Positions 47,261-55,706 of a stretch of 64,000 nucleotides of DNA are shown in pieces; positions within the stretch are counted from its first letter, which is position 1; every line of letters starts with the position of its first letter. The notes beneath the pieces are model-generated. The model was not told the DNA's origin and did not search any database. It worked only from the letters and a program-made list of their open reading frames with translations. A program made the translations under genes and the position numbers. Origin of the DNA: Schizochytrium sp. CCTCC M209059. Its lineage: Eukaryota; Sar; Bigyra; Thraustochytrida; Thraustochytriidae. Location: NCBI GenBank assembly GCA_000818945.1, contig KN805415.1, positions 62,275 to 126,274 on the forward strand, written 5' to 3'.

Positions 47261-48289
47261 ATGGAGCACGTCGCGCCCGCACGTGCCGGCGAGTCGCCAG
47301 AACCAACCACCCGCGACAAGGAGAAGAGCATGGCGGCGACGCCCGAGGTCCCGCGTGTGGCCTGGACGCACATTGAGGAATGCTCCAAGCACACGCGAGG
47401 TGCGGACCTCATCGAGTCGCTCGTGAAGGAGAACCGCGCGCAGAGCGAAGACGACCTCGAAAAGCACCCTGCCCGTGGCGTCGTGTGCTTTAGCTCAAAG
47501 ACCTTCCGCAAGCTCGCCATCGACCTCCTCGACGAGACCGACTTTGTGCTCGAGGTCGGATGTGCGCACGGCATGTGCTCGCGCGAAATCGTTCGTCGCG
47601 TGAAAAGCCCAGCGCACTTCATCGGCATCGACACGGCCAAACTCTGCATCAGGACCTGTATGCGCGACCTCCCCGACCACAACTTTCGAGGCATCGACGT
47701 ACTCACAGAGTGGTGGATGGTCGCCGACGAAGTCAAGGAGCTCACAGCGGCGCCCGACGTCCGTCGCCGCGTTGTCTTTCTCGACATTGGAGGCAACCGC
47801 GAGTTCGAAACTGTCGTAGCCATGGTCCGCTTCCTTGCCGTCAAATTCCGTTTTCACCTCATTGTCATCAAGTCCGAGCAACTCTACGAAAAGGCGCTCG
47901 AAACCAACGGATTCGATGCCGCGCGTTGGGCCCAGCTCGAAGCTGAGGCTCGAAGCCGCTTTGCCGATGTCGATAGATCTGCGGCAGCCTCCAAAAGTCG
48001 TCCCACGCGAGCTCCGCGCCGTCAAAACCATCTTGGCGTTGAATTTTGCGCCTTTCACAACTTTGATGCCGCCGGGTGCAAGCGCCGCAGCGCCGAGATT
48101 TCGAATTCGGGCTACGTGTGCGACCGGGACCACGACCATTGTCATAATTGCGGCAAATACGGCCATCGTGCGCTCGACTGCGAATTTCCCAACATGGATC
48201 CCTCTGCCCTCGACATGCTCATGGCTGCTGATCCTACTCTCCACGCCTCCGCATCTCCATCTCCTTCCCCCACTGCTGCATCCTCTTGA
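47261..48289 (+). CDS. Methyltransferase-like protein with C-terminal CCHC zinc knuckle
   Basis: A 342-residue protein from the ATG at 47261; an in-frame ATG at 47330 is a possible alternative. The middle shows a class I SAM-methyltransferase fold start: VLEVGCAHGMCSREIV (motif I, about residues 101-116), FIGIDTAK (acidic end of strand 2), then VVFLDIGG (strand 4 region). The C-terminus has a Cys/His-rich segment: EFCAFHNFDAAGCKRR followed by YVCDRDHDHC and the zinc knuckle CHNCGKYGHRALDC (C-x2-C-x4-H-x4-C) at about residues 287-300. CCHC knuckles bind single-stranded RNA, so an RNA methyltransferase or RNA-binding factor is plausible. I do not recognise the exact family. The tail is Ser/Pro-rich. 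Confidence 0.75.
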   Translation: MEHVAPARAGESPEPTTRDKEKSMAATPEVPRVAWTHIEECSKHTRGADLIESLVKENRAQSEDDLEKHPARGVVCFSSKTFRKLAIDLLDETDFVLEVGCAHGMCSREIVRRVKSPAHFIGIDTAKLCIRTCMRDLPDHNFRGIDVLTEWWMVADEVKELTAAPDVRRRVVFLDIGGNREFETVVAMVRFLAVKFRFHLIVIKSEQLYEKALETNGFDAARWAQLEAEARSRFADVDRSAAASKSRPTRAPRRQNHLGVEFCAFHNFDAAGCKRRSAEISNSGYVCDRDHDHCHNCGKYGHRALDCEFPNMDPSALDMLMAADPTLHASASPSPSPTAASS

Positions 48290-48322
48290 TCATTCCTCTC
48301 CTTGGCTAGAAAAAAATTATAG

Positions 48323-48328
48323 AATAAA
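48323..48328 (+). promoter_or_regulatory. AATAAA polyadenylation signal of the CCHC protein gene
   Basis: Canonical hexamer 34 bp after the stop codon and on the coding strand, preceded by an A-rich tract. Position is right for a short 3' UTR. Confidence 0.5.
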
Positions 48329-48558
48329 AGCTGTACCATACTAGGATACATTCGAGCGCTTCTTTGTCAACACACCGACCACACGCGTTTTCTTCTAAAC
48401 GTAGGCACTTCGAGTAGCTCGCAAACATACCCTTACTGCACCATGATGTATGCGAGAGTAGCATGCAAACGCAAATTCTCGCCTCATCTAGCGACCTCCA
48501 CGGCTTCTTCCTTTGCAAGTTCTGTGACCGCGCAAATAAAGTTTCCAATTCAAGTCAA

Positions 48559-49578
48559 TCATTCGCCTCCTAATGAAGTCTCATCACTCGAATGATCAAA
48601 GTACTCCCAGACATTACGACCCCAATTCGCTGTCGTTCCTAACTTTGTATGCCCCGTAAAGTGAGATGAAAGAGCACAATGTACCATCTCATCCAGCTCC
48701 TCTTGGCTACCTATGCCAATCGATACAAAGCTTTCAGGAATTTTTGCACCTGCGCGGCGCAACCTTCGCTTGGCATTTTTGTAGCTCTTCCATAGTTGCG
48801 GCTCAATTACAAGAGAGCCACGCGTGCAATGCGCCAAACGACGCAAAAGTCGAAGCAGACCCTCATCTCCATAGTTCAAGTGAACCCACATGGTGACGCC
48901 AAAGCACGTCACCAAATCATACGCCTTCGCGGTCGATACGATTTGCGCCTCGTGATCATGTGCAGCTACATCGTCTGCGACAAGCTGCACCTCGTCCGCC
49001 GAGTACATGCGTTGGCCGCGCGCAATGAGATCCGCATCAATGTCCACACCAAAGGCCTCGACCTTGCTTGCGCCGCCCTTGCTCAACAGTGCTGCACGGA
49101 ATTCGCGCGTAAGAGTTCCATCATTGCAGCCGATATCTAACATTCGCACCGCAGCTCCTTTGCCGCCAGCGCGTTCCACCACGCGTTGCCAAAAGGTCTC
49201 TGGCAGCTCCGCCAGTCGTGCGGCTGGCGGGTTGAACGTGTAATACTGAGCGAAATTGCCCAACAAATGGCCATCAGGCGCGCCTTGCGGATGCACACGC
49301 GTAAGCGCCTCTGACCTGCCGAGCTCGCCACCAGTCCCACCCGTCGCTGCCTTCCTTGCTGCTGTTCCTGCTGCTGTTTCTCCTGTTGTTGTTGTTGTTG
49401 TTGTTGTCATCGTGCACGTGCTTTTCGTGGTCGGCACTGCCTTTCCCGACGTCTCTGACGCCGGCTCGACCTCTGCGCGCCTCAGCGAGGCATTCGCGAG
49501 CTTTGCGCCTGCAGCTTCGCGCGCAGCCCTGCTCTCGAAAGCCTCGGGCTCGGCCTCTCGTCCCACGACTCCTGACAT
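48559..49578 (-). CDS. BCDIN3D: BCDIN3D-type RNA 5'-phosphate methyltransferase
   Basis: A 339-residue protein from the ATG at 49578; the frame extends upstream but there overlaps the divergent guanine deaminase gene. The first 110 residues are Ala/Thr/Glu-rich with a Thr run and are probably disordered. The catalytic half begins GNFAQYYTFNPPAARL, which closely parallels the start of the human BCDIN3D domain, then SAM motif I MLDIGCNDGTLT, FGVDIDADLI, FGVTMWVHLNYGDEGL and LVIEPQLWKSYKNAKRRLRR, ending GTTANWGRNVWEYF. These match the Bin3 family in order and spacing, and BCDIN3D better than MePCE. Human BCDIN3D methylates 5'-monophosphates of tRNA-His and some precursor miRNAs. Activity here is inferred from conservation. 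Confidence 0.85.
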   Translation of the reverse strand: MSGVVGREAEPEAFESRAAREAAGAKLANASLRRAEVEPASETSGKAVPTTKSTCTMTTTTTTTTGETAAGTAARKAATGGTGGELGRSEALTRVHPQGAPDGHLLGNFAQYYTFNPPAARLAELPETFWQRVVERAGGKGAAVRMLDIGCNDGTLTREFRAALLSKGGASKVEAFGVDIDADLIARGQRMYSADEVQLVADDVAAHDHEAQIVSTAKAYDLVTCFGVTMWVHLNYGDEGLLRLLRRLAHCTRGSLVIEPQLWKSYKNAKRRLRRAGAKIPESFVSIGIGSQEELDEMVHCALSSHFTGHTKLGTTANWGRNVWEYFDHSSDETSLGGE

Positions 49579-49623
49579 GTGAGCGTGTGGAGGAAACCCG
49601 GCAGTTCCTGATCTGCCGTCGCC
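49579..49623. promoter_or_regulatory. 45-bp divergent spacer between BCDIN3D and guanine deaminase starts
   Basis: Only 45 bases separate the two outward-facing ATG codons, so core promoter elements of each gene must lie within this spacer or inside the neighbour's coding sequence, and the 5' UTRs may overlap. No TATA box is visible. Confidence 0.6.
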
Positions 49624-51060
49624 ATGGCCGCCGCCCTCGCCGTGTGCGGCACGCTCGTGCAGTGCGAAAGGCCGCCGTACGTGCAGCGGGACAAGGACGC
49701 TGACGCTCAGAGCAAAGACGATGCTGATGCGCAAGAATCCTGGCTCGTCATTCGTCAGGCATGGTGCGTCTGCGTCAACGCGCAAGGAATCATTATCCAC
49801 GTTGGCCCGCTTGCCGAGTCCGGGGAGATCGTGGACAGCGCGCAAAAGGTGATCCGCCTCAAAAAGCATCAAATGCTCTGTCCAGGCTTTATCGACACGC
49901 ATATTCACGCGCCGCAGTACTCGTACACCGGGACAGCCACGGACAAACCGCTCATGTCATGGCTCCAGGATTACACATTTCCTGCTGAGAAGGCGCTTCG
50001 AGACGTCGACAAGGCTGCAGAGGTCTACGAGAGAATCGTCGCGCGCACGCTTCGTTGTGGAACCACCACCGCCATGTACTTTGGCACCCTTCATAACGCC
50101 TCAAGCCAAGTTCTTGCCGATACTTGCTTTCGTCTCGGCCAGCGCGCTCTCGTTGGAAAAGTCAGCATGGATCGCAACGGCCAACAAGGCTATCAAGAGG
50201 CAGACACCAAGTCTGCGCTCCAGGATGCAGAGAACTTTGTGCGCAATCTCAAGCAAAGTCAAGCCGGAAAAGCCGGCATGGCTTTGCCTGTCTTGACTCC
50301 CCGTTTTATACCCACTTGCACCCCGGAGCTCTTGCGAGGCCTTGGCGATCTCGCACGTCAGTATGACTGCAACGTTCAATCTCACATCAGTGAGTCTCTC
50401 GATGAGGTCGAATTTTCTGCAGCCTTGCACCCTGGTGAGGGTTCTGACGCCATTCTCTTTGACGCCGCAGGCCTCTTGCGCAAGGGGGCTGTCATGGCGC
50501 ACGGCGTGCACATGAGCGACGCAGATTTTGCTCTTCTCAAAGCCCGTGGTGCTGCCATTGCCCATTGCCCGCTTTCAAACTTTTTCTTTGCGCACGGCTA
50601 TCTTCCCGTGGCCAAGTTACTCAAGCAAGGCGTACTCATGGGTCTGGGCACCGACGTTGCAGGCGGATATAGTCCCTCCATGTTTAATGCTATGCGCTCC
50701 GCAGTTCTCGCCTCCAAGGCAGGCGCCATTCAGGCCCGCACGGCGCACCTTGATGGTGACCACATTATCGACTATCGCCATGCCTTTTTCCTCGCTACCC
50801 TCGGCGGTGCACAGGCCCTTGACATTGATGACAAGGTTGGCAAACTCCAGGTTGACATGCAATTCGACGCTCTTATCCTCGACGCCGATGCCCCAGGAAC
50901 TAATATTGACGTCTTCCCACGTGACTCCATCGAAGACGTGTTCCAAAAGTTATGCACGCTCGGCGACGATCGAAACGTCATCCGCGTCTTCACGCCCGTT
51001 CTCTTACAAGCCTACATGCAAAAACGCGCAAAGCTAGAAACGGAAACATCCAAAGAATGA
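49624..51060 (+). CDS. GDA: Guanine deaminase
   Basis: A 478-residue amidohydrolase from the ATG at 49624. Guanine deaminase converts guanine to xanthine and ammonia in purine breakdown and salvage, in the cytosol. The metal and substrate residues are present in order: GFIDTHIHAPQY (the two zinc His), PRFIPTCTPELL (Arg contacting the substrate in this family), QSHISES (third His and catalytic Glu), HGVHMSD (fourth His) and GLGTDVAGG (zinc Asp), with the typical CPLSNFFF block before it. Length fits the eukaryotic enzyme. The N-terminal insert of about 20 residues (Asp/Ala-rich, around residues 24-37) is unusual and likely a surface loop. Confidence 0.93.
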   Translation: MAAALAVCGTLVQCERPPYVQRDKDADAQSKDDADAQESWLVIRQAWCVCVNAQGIIIHVGPLAESGEIVDSAQKVIRLKKHQMLCPGFIDTHIHAPQYSYTGTATDKPLMSWLQDYTFPAEKALRDVDKAAEVYERIVARTLRCGTTTAMYFGTLHNASSQVLADTCFRLGQRALVGKVSMDRNGQQGYQEADTKSALQDAENFVRNLKQSQAGKAGMALPVLTPRFIPTCTPELLRGLGDLARQYDCNVQSHISESLDEVEFSAALHPGEGSDAILFDAAGLLRKGAVMAHGVHMSDADFALLKARGAAIAHCPLSNFFFAHGYLPVAKLLKQGVLMGLGTDVAGGYSPSMFNAMRSAVLASKAGAIQARTAHLDGDHIIDYRHAFFLATLGGAQALDIDDKVGKLQVDMQFDALILDADAPGTNIDVFPRDSIEDVFQKLCTLGDDRNVIRVFTPVLLQAYMQKRAKLETETSKE

Positions 51061-51401
51061 GCTTGTACTATTACAACAAGATTGCCCAATGTGTTCTCAG
51101 GATCGTGATGCTATAAAGGTTCACGACTAGAATCGAAAAAGATGTCGTAGACAAGAAGTACGGTGCGGTGCGAATATCACGCCGAGCACAATTCTTTCTT
51201 TGTTTTCACTAAATTCATCTTGCCGATTTTCTTTCGAGTCATACTGCGGTCGACGACAACCCCCATGAATTGTCACCATCACTCTTGTCTCCTTTACATG
51301 CATACATACATACACGCCCATGGAATTGTCACTATCACTCTTGTCTCATTTGCATGTGTACACGAAGACATAAAAAAATAATAAACTTACAATACAAAGT
51401 C
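51061..51401. other. Convergent gap between guanine deaminase and the proline-rich gene
   Basis: Lower-GC sequence with ACATACATACATAC-type runs near 51298-51315 and an AATAAA-containing stretch near 51375-51382. The two segments at about 51262-51300 and 51317-51355 are similar to each other (CATGAATTGTCACCATCACTC and CATGGAATTGTCACTATCACTC type), an imperfect direct repeat with period about 53 bp. No gene. Confidence 0.5.
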
Positions 51402-54400
51402 TCAGTAGCGCGACGCTGCAAGATTCCACGCTAGTGACAGGGCAAGAAGCCAATCTTCTTTGCTCACCGGCGAGTCTTCCAAAGGTGCAAGCTCCACGGC
51501 AAGGACATCTTCTTTTTTGTCTTCGCGATCGCCGTTTTGCCATTTCTTACCAAAACGCAACGTGTACTGTTTTGCACATAGCTTCACGGAAGAATCGTGC
51601 CCGCCGGCATCAATGCAATCCACGCTGCCAAGTCGCATACTGCACGTCGCAAGCAACGTCAAGCGCCGACGTCGAGGAGAGGACACTTCAGCGCGTGCCC
51701 AGCAAAGGTTTTCAAGAGTCTCATTTACCCACATGGTACAGCGTTCCCAGCTTTGTGATTTGCCACCCGTGCGAATGCAAACTTCCGTGCCCAGGACAAG
51801 AGGACGTAAAATCTCGCTCATTGCGTCTTGCACGCCCTGCATCTCACTCAAAACGCCGGAATCGCCGAAGACCTCGAGAGGAGCGCGCCGGCTTCGACGC
51901 CGAGCGACGGCTCGCCACGCCGCCTCAAATTCGTCGTCTTCTTCCTTGTCCTCGTTGCCCTTGCCTTCCTCGACCTGTTTGCCTCTGAGAAGAGCCATGC
52001 GCGCTCTCGACAGAGCATTTTCGTCATTGTGATTATCCCCTTCGTCCCAGAAACTTGACCATGCCTTGTGCGCAAGCCTTTGCGTCTGCATGTGCAGGCG
52101 CTGGGATCGAAGGTCCTCCTTGTTAGATCTCCGTGCAGGTGGCGCAAAGCTCGAAGTCGCAGCAGGCCGATAAGGTTCTTTTCGAACGCGACGCTCTGGG
52201 TCACGAGGCGCGAGCAGCGTGTCCACACCTTGCCGAGCTCTGCGCCGCTCGAGAATGCGATCCACCACAGCATCCACCTTTTTCATATCCTCGCGCGACG
52301 CGGCGCGAGGACGTGAAGACGCAAAGCTCTCATAGCGACCTGCCTCGCGCGGATCATACGGCGGTGGGTGAACCTGACGAAGCCAACTCCCGCTCGAGCT
52401 CAAAGAGTCAGAATCCTCCTCTGTGGCGTGGTATTTCCACACGCAAAGGCGATCCAGGGTAGAGACTGGGCCACGAGATCCTGCTCCCGCAGACTCTTCG
52501 CCACGAAGTTTGGGAGGCGGGTGCCGCGGCGGGGCTGCCTGCACATTGCCATTTTCGTCTCGACTCGCTGCACTTGGTGGACTATGCGAGGGCGGTGGAC
52601 CCATATCTCCAGAAGACAGCGAGTCCGTCTCGGGATGTGCTTGCTCCTCTGGATTCTGAACTCGAGGCTGCTGTCGACTTGCCGGCCTTACTGCGGCCTG
52701 TTCATCGAGCCGCTGCTCTGGAAGTGGATCGCTCGGTGGATCCCGTGGTGACGCAGGCTCATCAGGGGGAGAGTCTTCAGGCGTATGAGGGTCCAAGTAG
52801 CCGTCATCATCATCACCATCATCGCCGTCGCTGTTATTCAAAATGAGCGTGAGTGCAGAAAGTGCCTGATGCGGTTCTTTCTGCGTGTAGTCTTCGTCTC
52901 CCAAATCTTCATCAGCTCTCCTGGATGTAGGTGGAGTTGGTGGTGGTGGTAACCAGAATCCACCATCAAACTCCTCCCCTTCCTCTTCTTCGCCAACATC
53001 GGGCGGGCACGGAGGAGGCGGCAGTGATGCCAGGGTTTCAAGCATAGAGGAGGACGTGGAAGGTGGCAACGCGTCATGAGCTGCTTGGTTTGTCCTTTTG
53101 CTCTCGGTATCTTCTAAAGGCGTCTCAGACGAAAACAAAGGCGCATAAGCCATCTTCGACTTAGAGGAATCGCTGTTCCCAATCTCTTTGCCGCTTTTGC
53201 CCACATGCACAACTTGCATTGGAGGTGCGGGAATGGAGGACAGCGTGTCGGGAGCTGCATCACCAAAGGTTTGCATGTTTTCCGTCTGAACGTGTTTTTC
53301 GTTCTCTCTTTCGTCGTCACTGGGAGGCATTGGCCAATCGACAACGTCCGTATCTACTGTCGGAGGCGCGGGAACCGAAGGAAGTGACTCTGAAGCTGCA
53401 GGACGGCGAGAGTGCAGATCTTTGTCTTGAGCAAGTGCCTCGTCCTTCTTCTTGGCTACTCTTGGGGGCAAAGGCGGGGCATCGGCTTCCATATCGAGAG
53501 ACGGTGGCTCGGCGATGGATTTACGATTAGTGGCCGTCTCAACCTCGTTCAATGGTAGTGCCTCATTTCCTAAGTCCGCATTTGTGGACGTAGATTGGCG
53601 CGTCGCAGGCTCGAGCGCAGTAGATGACGTCCTTCCTACTGACGCCTCACGATCATGATCTTGCGTGTTGAGCTTAGACTCGCTGGGGGACTCCGGTGGT
53701 CCAGCAGGCGAACGCGAGTCATCGCGAATTTCCGCTCCATCTGAGCCCTGCCCAGCCTGATTATTGACTGCAACTTCCTCTCCGTCGTCGTCTTCTTCGT
53801 CTTCTTCTTCTTCGTCGTCGTCGTCATCGTCGTCGAATTGCTCTTCGTCTTCTTCACGCAAAGAAGGCAGAATGTGCATTCCAGGCGTGGGAAACGAGAG
53901 GTCGTATTCCCCAAATGTGTCAGGCGATGAACTTGACGAAGAAGACTCGGACCCTTCCGAAGCGTGGTGTTCATCGCGAGGAGTAGAACTTTCCGAGGAA
54001 GGTGAAGAGGAGGAAGAAGACATGAGGCTACGAAGCGTCATTCCTCCTTTACTCTTATGATTTGTTGACGGAGGGGCTTGCAGAACTTCGGGCTCGTCCA
54101 GCTCTGGAGGCGGCGACAGAGGCGATGGAATGTCTTCCTCGGAGCTTACTGCTTGATCTTGTGCTGGTGAAAGGTTCTCCAAGTCAAGAGGGGAAGGCGG
54201 CGATAGCATTTCAATCTGAGATGGCTGTGAAGGCGGCGAGAGTGCAGGCGTAGAAAATTGCGGTGATGCAGATGACGGAAGTGACCCCGAAGCGCGGTCG
54301 AGTGGCGGTGAAGGAACTACGTTGAAGATGTCCTCCTCCTCTTTTTGTACACTTTCATTCTGGTTCTCTCCGATCTCGGAGATAAAGGAGGATCGTCGAG

Positions 54401-55706
54401 ATGCGTCGGCAGTGTCCTCATCACTCGTATTCGCTGAGTCTGGTGGCAAGGGCGAAGGCTGGCTCGACAAATCCAATGTAGCCCTAGGCGTCTCGGAGAT
54501 TTTATGCGACGGCTCGCCCTCAAATTCAGAGTCAGATTCAGATTCAGGAGGCGAAGGAGGCGGCGACGGGACATCCATTGCCTTGGACTCGCTATTTGTG
54601 CTATCAGATGAGTTCACAGACGCAGACATTCCAGGGGGCGGAAGAAGCGTATCAGGGGCTGCCATCTCGGCCTCGAGTCCAGGTGGGGGAGGGGGAGGGG
54701 GAGGGGGAGGCGCGGCCATGTTTGATCGCGCATTGGCGACGTGTATCATTTCCTGCAAAAGGGTAGCTTCAGGGGACAATGGAGATTTGGGGTCCATATC
54801 TGCAACAGCATTCGGAGCGCGCGCGGAGGAAGCCCGCTCCAGAACCTTGGAGGGTGTTCGTCGGGTTGAAGTCCCGGAAAACGTTCTTTCGAGTCCCAGA
54901 CCGGGGGGCGGCCGCGTCGCGTTTGCGCGCGGCGCTGGTGGGTCGACCAAGTTGAATGTTGACGGTCGCGTTGCCGCTGGGCTCTCTGTTTCAGGGCGTG
55001 TGGCATTGGTTTTCTCGCCACGGGCGGGCAACTCTTTGGTGGCCACAACGAGATTACGGATCTTACGCCCAAAGGATCTGAACGACGGCGTCGTGCTTTC
55101 ACTAGCAGGTCGCTGCGGCTCGTCTTGGTGCACTTTGGTGTCACTCGATGAGGGAGGAGGCGCAGGTTCAAAGCCATCTGCGTCGTCAAGGGGTGGAGAT
55201 GGGAAAGATGGCGTTCGCGGAGGTGGTGGAGGCGAAGGAGGGAGTGACGCGGCGCTGGGCGGTGGCATTGGTCTGCGCAAAGACCCCACAGACTTGATGG
55301 CAGACCGTTGCTGATGCTGCGGTTCGTCATTCTTCGCAGAGGCTGATAACTTTGCTGGCGGCGCACTCGGCGGTGTAAATTTGCTTGCTCCTGCTCCAGA
55401 CGGTGGCGGCATCGGTGGTGGAGGAGGGGACGATGAAGCTTGTAGCGATTTGCTCGGCGGCGGCGGCGGTGACGAAGGGGATGGTGGTGGTAATGGTGGT
55501 GGTTTCGCAAACACGCCACGTCTAGCACCTGGCAGCGGAGGCGGCCCCGGCGGTGGAGGTGGCATCGTCGGTGGAGGAGGCGGCATTCTCGACGCCTCCT
55601 GCTTGTGCGCGGTGGCCTGAGGCTCCTCTTCCGCTTCGGTATTGCCACGGTCCCCGTCTTCTTTGAGGTTTTGTGATGGCGACGGCGGTGGCTGCAGGTC
55701 GTCCAT
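51402..55706 (-). CDS. Large proline-rich acidic protein with PH-like C-terminal domain
   Basis: A 1434-residue protein from the ATG at 55706. The first 170 residues contain many polyproline runs (PPPPPTMPPPPPGPPPLPG and similar), as in formin FH1 regions and WASP-interacting proteins, able to bind profilin, SH3 or WW domains. Further short runs recur along the chain, including related motifs SLPSVPAPP, TLSSIPAPP and TLASLPPPP. An Asp/Glu tract lies at about residues 615-649. Residues about 1289-1434 are globular, with strand-like LVLGTEVCIRTG, CWARAEV, VKLCAKQYTLRFG and a closing helix EDWLLALSLAWNLA, which suggests a PH-like fold as in PLC N-termini. No FH2 domain and no clear WH2 motif. 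Probably a cytoskeletal or membrane-proximal scaffold; this is inference. Confidence 0.75.
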   Translation of the reverse strand: MDDLQPPPSPSQNLKEDGDRGNTEAEEEPQATAHKQEASRMPPPPPTMPPPPPGPPPLPGARRGVFAKPPPLPPPSPSSPPPPPSKSLQASSSPPPPPMPPPSGAGASKFTPPSAPPAKLSASAKNDEPQHQQRSAIKSVGSLRRPMPPPSAASLPPSPPPPPRTPSFPSPPLDDADGFEPAPPPSSSDTKVHQDEPQRPASESTTPSFRSFGRKIRNLVVATKELPARGEKTNATRPETESPAATRPSTFNLVDPPAPRANATRPPPGLGLERTFSGTSTRRTPSKVLERASSARAPNAVADMDPKSPLSPEATLLQEMIHVANARSNMAAPPPPPPPPPPGLEAEMAAPDTLLPPPGMSASVNSSDSTNSESKAMDVPSPPPSPPESESDSEFEGEPSHKISETPRATLDLSSQPSPLPPDSANTSDEDTADASRRSSFISEIGENQNESVQKEEEDIFNVVPSPPLDRASGSLPSSASPQFSTPALSPPSQPSQIEMLSPPSPLDLENLSPAQDQAVSSEEDIPSPLSPPPELDEPEVLQAPPSTNHKSKGGMTLRSLMSSSSSSPSSESSTPRDEHHASEGSESSSSSSSPDTFGEYDLSFPTPGMHILPSLREEDEEQFDDDDDDDEEEEDEEDDDGEEVAVNNQAGQGSDGAEIRDDSRSPAGPPESPSESKLNTQDHDREASVGRTSSTALEPATRQSTSTNADLGNEALPLNEVETATNRKSIAEPPSLDMEADAPPLPPRVAKKKDEALAQDKDLHSRRPAASESLPSVPAPPTVDTDVVDWPMPPSDDERENEKHVQTENMQTFGDAAPDTLSSIPAPPMQVVHVGKSGKEIGNSDSSKSKMAYAPLFSSETPLEDTESKRTNQAAHDALPPSTSSSMLETLASLPPPPCPPDVGEEEEGEEFDGGFWLPPPPTPPTSRRADEDLGDEDYTQKEPHQALSALTLILNNSDGDDGDDDDGYLDPHTPEDSPPDEPASPRDPPSDPLPEQRLDEQAAVRPASRQQPRVQNPEEQAHPETDSLSSGDMGPPPSHSPPSAASRDENGNVQAAPPRHPPPKLRGEESAGAGSRGPVSTLDRLCVWKYHATEEDSDSLSSSGSWLRQVHPPPYDPREAGRYESFASSRPRAASREDMKKVDAVVDRILERRRARQGVDTLLAPRDPERRVRKEPYRPAATSSFAPPARRSNKEDLRSQRLHMQTQRLAHKAWSSFWDEGDNHNDENALSRARMALLRGKQVEEGKGNEDKEEDDEFEAAWRAVARRRSRRAPLEVFGDSGVLSEMQGVQDAMSEILRPLVLGTEVCIRTGGKSQSWERCTMWVNETLENLCWARAEVSSPRRRRLTLLATCSMRLGSVDCIDAGGHDSSVKLCAKQYTLRFGKKWQNGDREDKKEDVLAVELAPLEDSPVSKEDWLLALSLAWNLAASRY

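Noticed and set aside
51402..55706. Formin call for the proline-rich protein
   Set aside because: No FH2 domain sequence is present anywhere in the 1434 residues.
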